A stretch of 64,000 bases of DNA, taken from positions 372,001 through 436,000 of the forward strand of contig NZ_FZQA01000001.1 in the NCBI RefSeq assembly GCF_900199215.1, given 5' to 3'. How positions within the stretch are numbered: the first letter of the stretch is position 1; every line of letters begins with the position of its first letter. The position numbers and the translations under genes are program-made. The DNA comes from Amphiplicatus metriothermophilus (GTDB taxonomy: Bacteria; Pseudomonadota; Alphaproteobacteria; Caulobacterales; Parvularculaceae). The notes under the pieces were generated by a model, which was not told the DNA's origin, made no database searches, and worked only from the letters and a program-made list of their open reading frames with translations. Below are positions 1-8,036 of the stretch, piece by piece.

Positions 1-1515
1 CTGTGCCGCAACGCGCCGGCGGCCGTGTACGAGCTGGAGCACTGGGGCGTGCCCTTCTCGCGCACCGAGGAAGGCAAGATCTACCAGCGCGCCTTCGGCG
101 GCATGACGCGCAATTTCGGCGAAGGCCCGGTGCAGCGCACCTGCGCGGCCGCCGACCGCACCGGCCACGCCATCCTGCACACGCTCTACGGCCAGGCGGT
201 GAAGAACGACGCCAAGTTCTTCATCGAGTATTTCGCGCTCGATCTTCTGATGTCCGAGGACGGAGAATGCCGCGGCCTGATGGCGTGGAATCTCGAGGAC
301 GGGACGATCCATCGCTTCAACGCGCGCATGACCATCCTCGCCACCGGCGGCTATGGGCGGGTCTATTTCTCCTGCACTTCGGCGCACACCTGCACCGGCG
401 ACGGCAACGCCATGGTGCTGCGCGCCGGGCTTCCCCTGCAGGACATGGAGTTCGTGCAGTTCCACCCGACCGGCATCTACGGCGCGGGCGTGCTCATCAC
501 CGAAGGAGCGCGCGGGGAAGGCGGGTATCTCACCAACTCGGAAGGCGAGCGGTTCATGGAGCGCTACGCGCCCTCGGCCAAGGATCTCGCCTCGCGCGAC
601 GTCGTCAGCCGCGCCATGACCATCGAGATCCGCGAGGGCCGCGGCGTCGGTCCGAACAAGGATCATATCCATCTGCATCTCGACCACCTCGACCCCAAAA
701 TTCTCGCCGAGCGCCTGCCCGGCATTTCGGAGTCGGCCAAGATCTTCGCCGGCGTCGACGTCACGAAAGAGCCGATCCCGGTTCTGCCGACCGTGCATTA
801 CAACATGGGCGGCATACCGACGAATTATCACGGCGAGGTCGTCACCAAGCGCGGCGAGGACGCCGAAGTCGTCGCGCCCGGCCTGATGGCGATCGGCGAG
901 GCGGCCTGCGTGTCCGTGCACGGCGCGAACCGGCTCGGCTCGAACTCGCTCATCGACCTCGTCGTCTTCGGCCGCGCCGCAGGCCTGCGCTGCGGCGAGA
1001 TCCTCAAGCCCGGCGCGCCCGCCCGCGAGCCGGAAAAGGGCGCCGGCGAGGAAGCCCTCGCGCGCCTCGACCGCTTCCGCCACGCGAAGGGCGCGACGCC
1101 GACCGCCGCCCTGCGCTTCGAGATGCAGAAGGTCATGCAGTCGAACTGCGCGGTGTTCCGCACCGGCGAGGTGCTCGAAGAAGGCCGCCGGCTCATCCGG
1201 GCGGTCTATGAGCGCCTGCCCGACATCCGCGTCAGCGACCGCTCGCTGATCTGGAACACCGACCTCGTCGAGACGCTCGAATTCGACAACATGATCGCGC
1301 AGGCGATGACGACGATGGAATCGGCCGCGAACCGCGCCGAAAGCCGCGGCGCGCACGCCCGCGAGGACTTCCCCGACCGCGACGACGCCAACTGGATGAA
1401 GCACACCCTCGCCTGGTTCTCAAACGGCAAGGTCGCCCTCGACTACCGGCCCGTGCACGATTTCACGCTCACGGACGAGATTGCGTATATCGAGCCCAAG
1501 AAGCGGGTGTATTGA
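1..1515 (+). CDS. sdhA: succinate dehydrogenase flavoprotein subunit, 5'-truncated by window edge
   Basis: FAD-containing catalytic subunit of complex II. It oxidises succinate to fumarate and passes electrons to the iron-sulfur subunit at the inner membrane. The reading frame is open from base 1. About 504 residues are present against a usual ~595, so the N-terminal FAD dinucleotide motif lies outside the window. Visible family signatures are the [10 protein letters not shown] segment (fragment residue ~126), the substrate-binding HPTGIYG (~155) followed by [10 protein letters not shown], and near the C-terminal third [18 protein letters not shown]. The partner sdhB is not adjacent; it starts 4.6 kb downstream on the same strand. 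The C-terminus is normal, so the truncation comes from the window edge and is not a pseudogene. Confidence 0.97.
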   Translation: MCRNAPAAVYELEHWGVPFSRTEEGKIYQRAFGGMTRNFGEGPVQRTCAAADRTGHAILHTLYGQAVKNDAKFFIEYFALDLLMSEDGECRGLMAWNLEDGTIHRFNARMTILATGGYGRVYFSCTSAHTCTGDGNAMVLRAGLPLQDMEFVQFHPTGIYGAGVLITEGARGEGGYLTNSEGERFMERYAPSAKDLASRDVVSRAMTIEIREGRGVGPNKDHIHLHLDHLDPKILAERLPGISESAKIFAGVDVTKEPIPVLPTVHYNMGGIPTNYHGEVVTKRGEDAEVVAPGLMAIGEAACVSVHGANRLGSNSLIDLVVFGRAAGLRCGEILKPGAPAREPEKGAGEEALARLDRFRHAKGATPTAALRFEMQKVMQSNCAVFRTGEVLEEGRRLIRAVYERLPDIRVSDRSLIWNTDLVETLEFDNMIAQAMTTMESAANRAESRGAHAREDFPDRDDANWMKHTLAWFSNGKVALDYRPVHDFTLTDEIAYIEPKKRVY

Positions 1516-1605
1516 GAGGCGCCGGCGCGACTGGCTCAGCCGCAGCTCTCCAAAGTGCGTTGCGCCTGCTTCGATCGCAACTTTTAAGCAACTGCGCCCC
1601 CGCTC

Positions 1606-1625
1606 ATTCCGGCGAATGCCGGAAT
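1606..1625. repeat. REP-like palindrome
   Basis: ATTCCGGC and GCCGGAAT form perfect 8-base arms around a GAAT centre, followed by CCAGCG. Intergenic palindromes of this type are dispersed in many proteobacterial genomes. Only this copy is seen in the window, so whether it is repeated is inference. Confidence 0.5.
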
Positions 1626-1755
1626 CCAGCGAAACGGAACGGTCGGGCTTGGCCCGAGAATATAGCCGTTGCGGGATCCCGAGTTTCGTCTGGGAAGCGG
1701 GATTTCGACGATTCCCTTCCATCCATCCCGTTTCCCCTCATGGCTGACGCCCGGC

Positions 1756-1770
1756 TTAATCTTTCGTTAG
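1756..1770. promoter_or_regulatory. possible CtrA-like binding site
   Basis: TTAA, seven bases, then TTAG: one mismatch to the CtrA consensus TTAA-N7-TTAA. It lies about 97 bases upstream of the small gene at 1867. A single near-match is weak evidence; it is noted because the lineage is expected to have CtrA and the site lies in one of the few AT-containing gaps. Confidence 0.25.
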
Positions 1771-1866
1771 GTTAACGGAACCGGCCGGGTCTGGCCCGGG
1801 CGATGCAATGTCCGCTCAAGGAAAGACGTCTGGGGGGAGCGGAGAAACCAGCGGACGGAGCGCGTC

Positions 1867-2097
1867 ATGGCGACCGCAGGAAACACAAACGCTCTATACG
1901 TCGATCGCACCCCCGCCGCGGGGTCCTTTAACCTTTACGAACGCCGCCGGCTGCGGACCGCCCTGCGCCGGCGCCTGGAGGAGCGCATCGTCGAGCACCG
2001 CCGCGCGGCCCGGCGGGCGCGGGCGCGGGGCGAGGCCGAACGCGCCCTCGCCCTTGAAGCCGCGGCCGCGCGCCTCGCCGCGCTGATGCGAGACTGA
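1867..2097 (+). CDS. small arginine-rich hypothetical protein (76 aa)
   Basis: Function unknown. The ATG follows a good ribosome binding site (GGACGGAG, 6-base spacer). After a neutral N-terminus of ~22 residues, the rest (from ~residue 24) is almost entirely Arg, Ala, Glu and Leu, predicted as one long basic helix or coiled coil (RRRLRTALRRRLEERIVEH near residues 26-44). No signal peptide or membrane segment. It might bind nucleic acid or act as a small adaptor, but that is guesswork. Codon use matches the neighbours. It stands alone between sdhA and the aldose epimerase, with a possible CtrA-like site upstream. The start is well supported; existence as a gene is probable, not certain. Confidence 0.6.
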   Translation: MATAGNTNALYVDRTPAAGSFNLYERRRLRTALRRRLEERIVEHRRAARRARARGEAERALALEAAAARLAALMRD

Positions 2098-2177
2098 AAG
2101 CCGCGCGCGACGGCGCCGTCGCCCTTGCTCATGGCCGCGCGATCGCAGACGCTGTCCCGTCGCCCGCTCGCAGGACC

Positions 2178-3038
2178 ATGACCGTCGCGCTTCGCCATGA
2201 CCGCTTCAGCGCCGAAATCGCGCCCGAGGCCGGCGCGGCGCTGCTTTCCTTCTCCGTAGGCGGACGGCGCGCGCTGCGCCCGGCCGCCTCGCCCCAAGAT
2301 GCGGCGCGCGACCCGCGCGCGGCGGCGTGCTTCGCCTGCGTTCCCTGGTTCGGGCGGCTGTTCGGCGGACTCGACGTCGCCGGCAGGCGCGTCGCCCTCG
2401 CCCCGACCCTGCCGGCCTGCGACCCGGTCAACCCGCTGCATGGCGAGGGCTGGACGCGCCCCTGGGCGATCGCCGCGCGGGCGCCGGACCGCCTGCTGTG
2501 CCGGCTCAGGAGCGACGGCGCCGGACCGGGGCGCTTTCCCTTTCCTTACGAAGCCTCGCAGGAGATCGCGCTCGACGCCCAGGGTCTTTCGATCGTCCTT
2601 GTCCTGACGAATGCCGGCGCCGGGCCCATGCCGGCCGGGCTCGGCCTGCATCCCTATTTTCCGCGCCGAACCGACACGCGCCTTTCCTTCGCCGCAGACG
2701 GCCTGTGGACCCCGCATGAGGCGGGCGGCGGCGCCGAAACGCCGGTTCCGGGCGGGCTTGATTTCGCGCGCGGCGCGCCCCTGCCCGAGCGCGGCGTCGA
2801 TCATTCCTTTATCGGCTTTTCCGGCGAGGCCTTGATCGAAACGGACGGGCTGGCGCTGCGCCTGAAGAGCGACGCGCCCATCCTTCATCTTTATGCGCCC
2901 CCGGGCGCGGATTTCTTCTGCCTCGAACCCGTCACCCACCGGCCCGGCGCGTTCGGCGCCGACATCCTCCCGCCCGGCGCGCGGACGCGCCTTTCCATGC
3001 GCCTGTCGCCGGTTCCTCGCGACAAGGGCTGCGCCTGA
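2178..3038 (+). CDS. aldose 1-epimerase family protein
   Basis: Galactose-mutarotase-like beta-sandwich protein (286 aa, a little shorter than typical ~300-340 aa mutarotases). The family interconverts alpha and beta anomers of hexoses or hexose 6-phosphates in the cytoplasm. Family landmarks are the substrate-contacting LHGEGW (His88) and the catalytic-region GLHPYFPR (His158). No signal peptide. The ATG at 2178 follows CGCAGGACC, an acceptable ribosome binding site. Divergence from GalM proper means the sugar cannot be named; YeaD-like glucose-6-phosphate epimerases are an alternative. It lies between sdhA and sdhB with no evident link to either. Confidence 0.85.
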   Translation: MTVALRHDRFSAEIAPEAGAALLSFSVGGRRALRPAASPQDAARDPRAAACFACVPWFGRLFGGLDVAGRRVALAPTLPACDPVNPLHGEGWTRPWAIAARAPDRLLCRLRSDGAGPGRFPFPYEASQEIALDAQGLSIVLVLTNAGAGPMPAGLGLHPYFPRRTDTRLSFAADGLWTPHEAGGGAETPVPGGLDFARGAPLPERGVDHSFIGFSGEALIETDGLALRLKSDAPILHLYAPPGADFFCLEPVTHRPGAFGADILPPGARTRLSMRLSPVPRDKGCA

Positions 3039-3098
3039 CGCTGGCGGCGGCGCGGCCAAGAGCTATGCTGCCCCAAGCCGCAACGGCCGGAGCGCGCC

Positions 3099-3932
3099 AT
3101 GACATATGAATGCTTCACCCTCGAGATCGCCGATCGCATCGCCCATATCCGGTTCAACCGACCCGAGAAGGCAAATTCGATGATCCCCGCCTTCTGGCGC
3201 GAGCTGCCCGAGGCCGTGCGCGACATCTCCGACAACGCCCGCGCCCGCGTGATCGTCATTTCCTCCGAGGGCAAACATTTCACCGCCGGCATGGACATCT
3301 CCGTCTTCATGCAGGGCGGGCTCGCGCGCGGGGACAATCGCGAGATCGACGCCGAGGCTTTCCGCCACAAGATCGCGGCCCTGCAGGAGACGTTCTCAGC
3401 CCTCGAAGACGCGCGCATGCCGGTGCTCGCCGCGGTGCAGGGCGGGGCGATCGGCGCCGGCGTCGATCTCGTCACGGCGTGCGACTGCCGTTACGCCTCG
3501 GCCGACGCTTTCTTCTGCGTGCAGGAGACCGCGATCGGGATGACGGCCGACGTCGGCGCCTTCCCGCGTCTGGCGAAGATCATTCCCGAAGGCTGGGCGC
3601 GGCAGATGGCCTACGCCGCCGAGCGCGTGCCGGCCGACAAGGCGAAAGAGATCGGCCTCGTCAACGCGGTGTTCGACACGCCCGAGGCTTTGCTCGACGG
3701 CGTCATGGAGATCGCCGGCCGCATCGCCGCCCATTCCCCGCTCGCCGTCGCGGGCTGCAAGGCGATGTTCAACTACGCCCGCGACCATTCCACCGCCAGC
3801 GCCCTCGACTACGTGGCGGTGTGGAACGCGGGGATGCTGCGCGCGGAAGACATCCGCGAGGCCTATCTCGCGCGCAGCGAAAAGCGCGCGCCGCGCTTCG
3901 ACGATCTCAAGCCCGTGTCGCGAACTCCGTAA
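3099..3932 (+). CDS. enoyl-CoA hydratase/isomerase family protein, dienoyl-CoA isomerase-like
   Basis: Crotonase-fold enzyme of 277 aa. Oxyanion-hole segments are visible at KHFTAGMD (residues 59-66) and GGAIGAGVDL (115-124). At the second catalytic position QETAIG (Glu143) and ADVGAFPRL (Asp151) match the Glu and Asp that mitochondrial delta(3,5)-delta(2,4)-dienoyl-CoA isomerase (ECH1) uses, so isomerisation of dienoyl-CoA from odd-position unsaturated fatty acids is more likely than simple hydration. Cytoplasmic. Probably expressed with the FkbM gene that starts 64 bases later. The functional subgroup is inferred from these residues only. Confidence 0.88.
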   Translation: MTYECFTLEIADRIAHIRFNRPEKANSMIPAFWRELPEAVRDISDNARARVIVISSEGKHFTAGMDISVFMQGGLARGDNREIDAEAFRHKIAALQETFSALEDARMPVLAAVQGGAIGAGVDLVTACDCRYASADAFFCVQETAIGMTADVGAFPRLAKIIPEGWARQMAYAAERVPADKAKEIGLVNAVFDTPEALLDGVMEIAGRIAAHSPLAVAGCKAMFNYARDHSTASALDYVAVWNAGMLRAEDIREAYLARSEKRAPRFDDLKPVSRTP

Positions 3933-3995
3933 CGCCCCTTGACCGGGGCGGAAAACCCGCCTTCCCTCCCGCCAGGCAGGGGCGGAAACAGGGAC

Positions 3996-4934
3996 ATGAA
4001 TTTCCGCGAGATTCTGAGCGCGGCGCCGGAAAATTTCGTGCTGCGCATCGTCGACGCCGGCGCGGCGGGCGGGCTTGACGCGCGCTGGCGCCCCCTCCGG
4101 CCGGTCGTCGCCGGCATGCTGTTCGACCCGCGCGAGAAAGCCGTCGTCGGAACGCCGGGCGCGCCGGGGCGCGATTGCGTCCATCCCTCGCTGCTCGGGC
4201 GCGCCGAAGGCGAGGCGACGCTTTACTTCACCGAGCTCGGGGCGATGTCCTCGACCCTGAAGCCCAATCAGACGCTGCTCGACCGCTTCCGCAAGAAGCG
4301 CCGCCATGGGCGCGTCGCGGCAGAAGAGACATTCCGCGTCGAGCCGCTCGACGCCGTCGCCGCCCGCCATGATTTTTATCCGGACATTCTGAAGGCGGAC
4401 GTTCAGGGCGGCGAGCTCGCCGTGCTCGAAGGCGCTCAGGCCTGTCTCGAACGCGCCGCGATTGTGGCGGAGATCGAGGTTTCGTTCCTCGAACGCTACG
4501 AAGGCCAGCCCCGCTTTTGCGCCGTCGAGTCTTTTCTGGACCGTTTCGGCTTCGAGCTCATAGACCTCGTCCGGCTCAAGCGGTATCGCCACGAGAACAG
4601 CGCCGGGCTCGGCAATCTCAGCCTCGGGCGCGGCCAGCGCGCCGGGCGCGTCGCCTATGGCGACGCGATCTTTCTTTTGCGCGAGGAGGTCGCGGCGCGG
4701 CGCGCCGAGGCGATGGACGCGCCGGCGCGCGCCGCCTTCGCGCTCAAGGCCGTTCTCGCGCTTCTCGCCTATGGCAAGGCCGACATGGCCGCGCGCTGGT
4801 TCGATCTTCGCCGCGACGCTTTCGACGCGCCGCTCGCCGGCGCGATCGCGCGGACCCTGCGCCGGATCGGCCGGCGGCGTTACGGGGCGGGCCATCTTCA
4901 TCACCTGTTCGACTATGCCGCCCGAAAACTTTAA
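3996..4934 (+). CDS. FkbM family methyltransferase
   Basis: SAM-dependent methyltransferase (312 aa) of the FkbM family, which typically O-methylates sugars or polyketide-like groups. The SAM-binding glycine-rich segment VDAGAAGG is at residues 19-26, and the family-typical DILKADVQGGELAVLEGA follows in the middle. The C-terminal ~80 residues are an Arg/Ala-rich extension beyond the usual domain. An upstream in-frame start exists, but ATG 3996 is preferred because AGGGGCGGAAAC lies just before it and the fold starts directly. It overlaps the next gene by 20 bases, which suggests translational coupling with the PLD-like protein. The substrate is unknown; envelope glycan is a reasonable guess. 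Confidence 0.85.
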   Translation: MNFREILSAAPENFVLRIVDAGAAGGLDARWRPLRPVVAGMLFDPREKAVVGTPGAPGRDCVHPSLLGRAEGEATLYFTELGAMSSTLKPNQTLLDRFRKKRRHGRVAAEETFRVEPLDAVAARHDFYPDILKADVQGGELAVLEGAQACLERAAIVAEIEVSFLERYEGQPRFCAVESFLDRFGFELIDLVRLKRYRHENSAGLGNLSLGRGQRAGRVAYGDAIFLLREEVAARRAEAMDAPARAAFALKAVLALLAYGKADMAARWFDLRRDAFDAPLAGAIARTLRRIGRRRYGAGHLHHLFDYAARKL

Positions 4935-5994
4935 TCTGTCCCCCGACGCCGAAGGCGACGGCTGGGCGCTTTATTTCGGCGGGCCGGACATGGCGCCGCG
5001 GCGGCTGCGCGATATTCTCGAGGCCTATGTCGGGTCCCAGCCCGCGGGGGCGGCGATCGACTGGCTCGCCTATTACTTCCGCGACCGGGCGCTCGCCCGC
5101 GCGCTCGGCGCGGCGACGGCGCGCGGCGTCGTCGTCCGCGTGCTGATCGAAGGCCGGCCCCGCCGCCGCGACGCCAACGAGGCCGCCGCGCGGCTGCTCG
5201 CCGAAGAGATCGGCGAAGGCCTGCGCCGCCGCGCGGGCGCTGGCGCGCCGATCGGGGCGCTGCGCGGGCGTCTTCATGCGAAGCTCTACGCCTTCTCCCA
5301 TCCCCGGCCTTGCGTTTTCATCGGCTCGTTCAACCCGTCGGGCGACGCGCCCGAGGCGCGCCCCGACATCGTCGACGAGATCGGCGACCAGGACCGGGGC
5401 CATAACCTTTTGCTGCGCATCGACGAGCCGGCGCTGGTCGAAGGACTCGTCCGCCATGCGCGCGCGCTGTGGGCCGAAGGCGGCGCGCGTCCCTTGCGCC
5501 GCTTCTCGCCGGAACAGAACGCGCCGCTGCGCGGGCGCGTCGGCGACATTTATTTCTATCCGCGTCTTCGGCCGGGCGTCGCCGGCAAGGCGCTGGCCGG
5601 CGACGCCGCGGCGGAAGCATGGGGCGCGATCTCGCATATGAAGGGCGGCTTCGCGCGCCGGCTCGAAGCCTTCGCGCGGGCCGGCGGGCGGGCGCGGCTG
5701 CTCGTGCACGATACTGAGCGGCGCGTGCCGGCAGCGTCGATCGAGCGCCTGAGAAAGGCGGGCGCGGAGATCGCCCGCTACGCGCGCGCCGACCGCCTGC
5801 CCATGCATGCGAAGTTCCTGCTCATCCGCCGGGGGCCGGAGAAGACCGCCTTTCTCGGCAGCCTCAATTACAACCGCAATTCGCTGTGGCTCAATGACGA
5901 GATCCTGCTTGCGAGCCGCGACCCCCGCCTGTTCGACGCGCTCGCCGCCCGCTTCGAGGCGATGGCCGGCGAGGCCGCCATGCCGGCGCCGTGA
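4915..5994 (+). CDS. phospholipase D-like domain protein
   Basis: Two HKD-type half-sites define the PLD superfamily: HAKLYAF at residues 121-127 with FIGSFNPSG downstream, and MHAKFLLI at 297-304 followed by FLGSLNYNRNSLWLNDEI. Both catalytic His and Lys are present, so the enzyme is probably active as phospholipase D, phosphatidyltransferase (cardiolipin-synthase-like) or nuclease. At 359 aa it lacks N-terminal membrane helices and a signal peptide, unlike standard Cls. The ATG at 4915 lies inside the end of the FkbM gene; more upstream starts would overlap that gene heavily and were rejected. The frame ends shortly before sdhB with no terminator evident. Confidence 0.85.
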   Translation: MPPENFNLSPDAEGDGWALYFGGPDMAPRRLRDILEAYVGSQPAGAAIDWLAYYFRDRALARALGAATARGVVVRVLIEGRPRRRDANEAAARLLAEEIGEGLRRRAGAGAPIGALRGRLHAKLYAFSHPRPCVFIGSFNPSGDAPEARPDIVDEIGDQDRGHNLLLRIDEPALVEGLVRHARALWAEGGARPLRRFSPEQNAPLRGRVGDIYFYPRLRPGVAGKALAGDAAAEAWGAISHMKGGFARRLEAFARAGGRARLLVHDTERRVPAASIERLRKAGAEIARYARADRLPMHAKFLLIRRGPEKTAFLGSLNYNRNSLWLNDEILLASRDPRLFDALAARFEAMAGEAAMPAP

Positions 5995-6029
5995 GGCGCA
6001 GTTTGACGCCTTTCATTCGACCGGGGCGC

Positions 6030-6038
6030 TGATATAGT
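6030..6038 (+). promoter_or_regulatory. possible extended -10 promoter for sdhB
   Basis: TGATATAGT matches an extended -10 (TGnTATAAT) with one mismatch, ~84 bases before the chosen sdhB start. A TTTGAC upstream is too far (23 bases) for a standard -35. A private promoter would make sense because sdhB is separated from sdhA. Confidence 0.35.
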
Positions 6039-6121
6039 CCCCCGCGAGCCGGGGCGCGCCGCAAGCGTTTGATCCCGTGTCCCTTTCGGGCCCGCCCATC
6101 GCCGCCATCGCGAACGAAACC

Positions 6122-6958
6122 ATGGTCCAGCTGACGCTTCCGAAGAACTCGAAAATCACCGGCAAGGGACGGGTCTACAAGGCCGCCCGCGCGAAAGAGG
6201 GCGGCGCGAAGATCCGCCGTTTCAAGGTCTATCGCTACGACCCGGACAGCGACGAGAACCCGCGCGTCGACATCTATGAAGTCGACGTCTCGGACGTGTC
6301 GATGGTGCTCGACGCGCTCATCAAGATCAAGAACGAGACCGATTCGACGCTCGCCTTCCGCCGCTCCTGCCGGGAGGGGGTGTGCGGGTCCTGTGCGATG
6401 AACATCAACGGGTCGAACACCCTCGCCTGCACCAAGGCGATGGACGACTGCGGATCCGGCGACGTCGCGATCTATCCCCTGCCGCACATGCCGGTCGTGA
6501 AGGACCTCGTCACGGATCTCTCGAAGTTCTACGAGCAGCACGCCTATATCGAGCCGTTCCTTCAGGCGAAGACGGCCGAGCCCGAAAAGGAATGGCGCCA
6601 GTCGCGCGAGGATCGCGAAAAGCTCGACGGGCTTTACGAATGCATTCTGTGCGCGTGCTGCTCGACCTCATGCCCGTCCTACTGGTGGAACGGCGACAAG
6701 GACGATCCCGATCATGAATATCTCGGCCCGGCGGCGCTTTTGCAGGCCTACCGCTGGCTCGTGGACAGCCGCGACCAGTTGACCAACGAGCGCCTCGACC
6801 GGCTGGAGGACGAATTCAAGCTCTATCGGTGCCATACCATCATGAACTGCGCGCAGGTCTGTCCCAAGGGGCTCAACCCCGCCAGGGCGATCGCCGAGAT
6901 CAAGCGCATGATGGTGAACCGGCCGGCTTCGGGTCAGACCCGTCAGGCGTCGGAATAA
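6122..6958 (+). CDS. sdhB: succinate dehydrogenase iron-sulfur subunit
   Basis: Electron-transfer subunit of complex II, carrying the three Fe-S clusters between SdhA flavin and quinone. The [2Fe-2S] ligands are Cys83, 88, 91 and 103 ([10 protein letters not shown]...LAC). The [4Fe-4S]/[3Fe-4S] ligands lie in [17 protein letters not shown] (from ~residue 173) and [14 protein letters not shown] (~230-245). The 278-aa length is slightly long because of an N-terminal KNSKITGKG extension common in Alphaproteobacteria. The ATG at 6122 is preferred over a GTG at 6077, since conserved sequence begins just after it. The SD signal is weak. sdhC, sdhD and the start of sdhA are not in the window. Confidence 0.97.
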   Translation: MVQLTLPKNSKITGKGRVYKAARAKEGGAKIRRFKVYRYDPDSDENPRVDIYEVDVSDVSMVLDALIKIKNETDSTLAFRRSCREGVCGSCAMNINGSNTLACTKAMDDCGSGDVAIYPLPHMPVVKDLVTDLSKFYEQHAYIEPFLQAKTAEPEKEWRQSREDREKLDGLYECILCACCSTSCPSYWWNGDKDDPDHEYLGPAALLQAYRWLVDSRDQLTNERLDRLEDEFKLYRCHTIMNCAQVCPKGLNPARAIAEIKRMMVNRPASGQTRQASE

Positions 6959-6983
6959 ACGTCAGGGAAATACCGCCCGCTTC

Positions 6984-7958
6984 TCACCGCGCGAAGCGAC
7001 GCGCGGCGAGCCGGCGCGCGCGCGCAAGACCGCCCGCGCCGGCGCGCGCCGCAAAGCCGAGATAGGCGAAGGCGCGCCCAAAGGCGCGGCCCATCGTCTG
7101 AAGCGCGAAGGCCGCCCATAGCGAGGCCCCGACGAAAGTCAGAAATCCTGGCGGATAGGGATCGGCGAAATGCGCTTGGAAATAGCGCAACATGCTCGCG
7201 GTCTTGCGCATCTCGATGCGCACGGGGCTCGCCCGGCTCGAACTCTTGAAATGGGTGACGCCGACATGAGGATCGAACCAGACCCCGCCGCCGGCGCGCG
7301 CGAAGCGCAGGCAGAAGTCGACGTCCTCCACATGCAGGAAATAACGCTCGTCCATGCCGCCGACGGCGAGGTAATCCTCCCGCGGAAGGAAAAAGCACGC
7401 GCCGGAGATGACAGGCAAGCGCCGCAGCTCTTTCGGGCAGGGCTCGCCATGCAGGTTGAAGCGCCGGAAATAGGGATGGCGCGGCGCGATCGCATAAAGC
7501 TTCGTCGCCTCGACGAAAGCCCGCCAGGGCGTCAAGGTCGCGCGACGCGAACCCTGCTGTTCGGTCCCGTCGGGATCGACGATCTTGCAGCCCAGAAGCC
7601 AGGGCCGTTCAAGTTTCGCCGCGTCGGCGAGAAGGCGCGCCGCGCCCCCCGAAGGCAGACACGCATCCGGATTGAGAAAGAGCAGATACGCCCCCTTCGC
7701 CCGGCGCGCGCCGAGATTGCAGCCCGCCGCGAAGCCGACATTGCCGTGGCCGGAGACGATCTCGACCGGCGCGCCTTCAGGCGTGGCCGCCGCCGCCGCG
7801 CGGACCGCGCCGTCCCAGTTGCCGTTGTCGACGACGATGATCTCGCCGATCTCGGGCTGCGCCTTGAGCGAGGCGAGGGCGCGTGCGAGGAGCGGCCCGG
7901 TGTAGTAAGTGACCACGATCGCGCTGATCGGCGACCGCGCCGGACTAACCTCGCTCAT
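6984..7958 (-). CDS. glycosyltransferase family 2 protein, rhamnosyltransferase-like
   Basis: GT-A fold sugar transferase (324 aa). The nucleotide-sugar motifs VVDNGNWDG (residues 42-50) and FLNPDACL (94-101, metal-binding DxD equivalent) are clear, as are GNVGFAAGCNLG (72-83) and the acceptor-side HVEDVDFCLRFARAG. This pattern is typical of bacterial GTs building O-antigen, LPS core or exopolysaccharide (RfbF/WbbL-like). A hydrophobic/basic C-terminal tail could associate with the membrane. It follows the O-antigen-ligase-like gene on the same strand after a short AT-rich gap (7959-8036) that may hold its promoter. The sugar and acceptor cannot be named. Confidence 0.88.
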   Translation of the reverse strand: MSEVSPARSPISAIVVTYYTGPLLARALASLKAQPEIGEIIVVDNGNWDGAVRAAAAATPEGAPVEIVSGHGNVGFAAGCNLGARRAKGAYLLFLNPDACLPSGGAARLLADAAKLERPWLLGCKIVDPDGTEQQGSRRATLTPWRAFVEATKLYAIAPRHPYFRRFNLHGEPCPKELRRLPVISGACFFLPREDYLAVGGMDERYFLHVEDVDFCLRFARAGGGVWFDPHVGVTHFKSSSRASPVRIEMRKTASMLRYFQAHFADPYPPGFLTFVGASLWAAFALQTMGRAFGRAFAYLGFAARAGAGGLARARRLAARRFAR

Positions 7959-8036
7959 TCCCCGATCCCGTCCTTATCATTTTTTATGTCTGTTTGTTAC
8001 TTGTTAAGCCAAGCCTCCGCCCGGCTCAAGCCGCGA

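Larger units (their letters stand above)
1516..1866. other. non-coding gap after sdhA with palindromic repeats
   Basis: 351 bases without a convincing gene. It holds a REP-like palindrome at 1606-1625, a short hairpin at 1643-1657 (TCGGGC/GCCCGA, 3-base loop, no T-run) that may end sdhA transcription, and a near-match to the CtrA box at 1756-1770. The last ~60 bases are purine-rich and lead into the ribosome binding site of the next small gene. Confidence 0.6.

Noticed and set aside
1-1515. sdhA as a pseudogene because the N-terminus is missing
   Set aside because: The frame is open through base 1, so the loss is due to the window edge.
4657-4914. Longer N-terminus for the PLD-like protein
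   Set aside because: It would overlap the FkbM gene heavily and is Arg-rich shadow sequence; ATG 4915 starts the recognisable protein.
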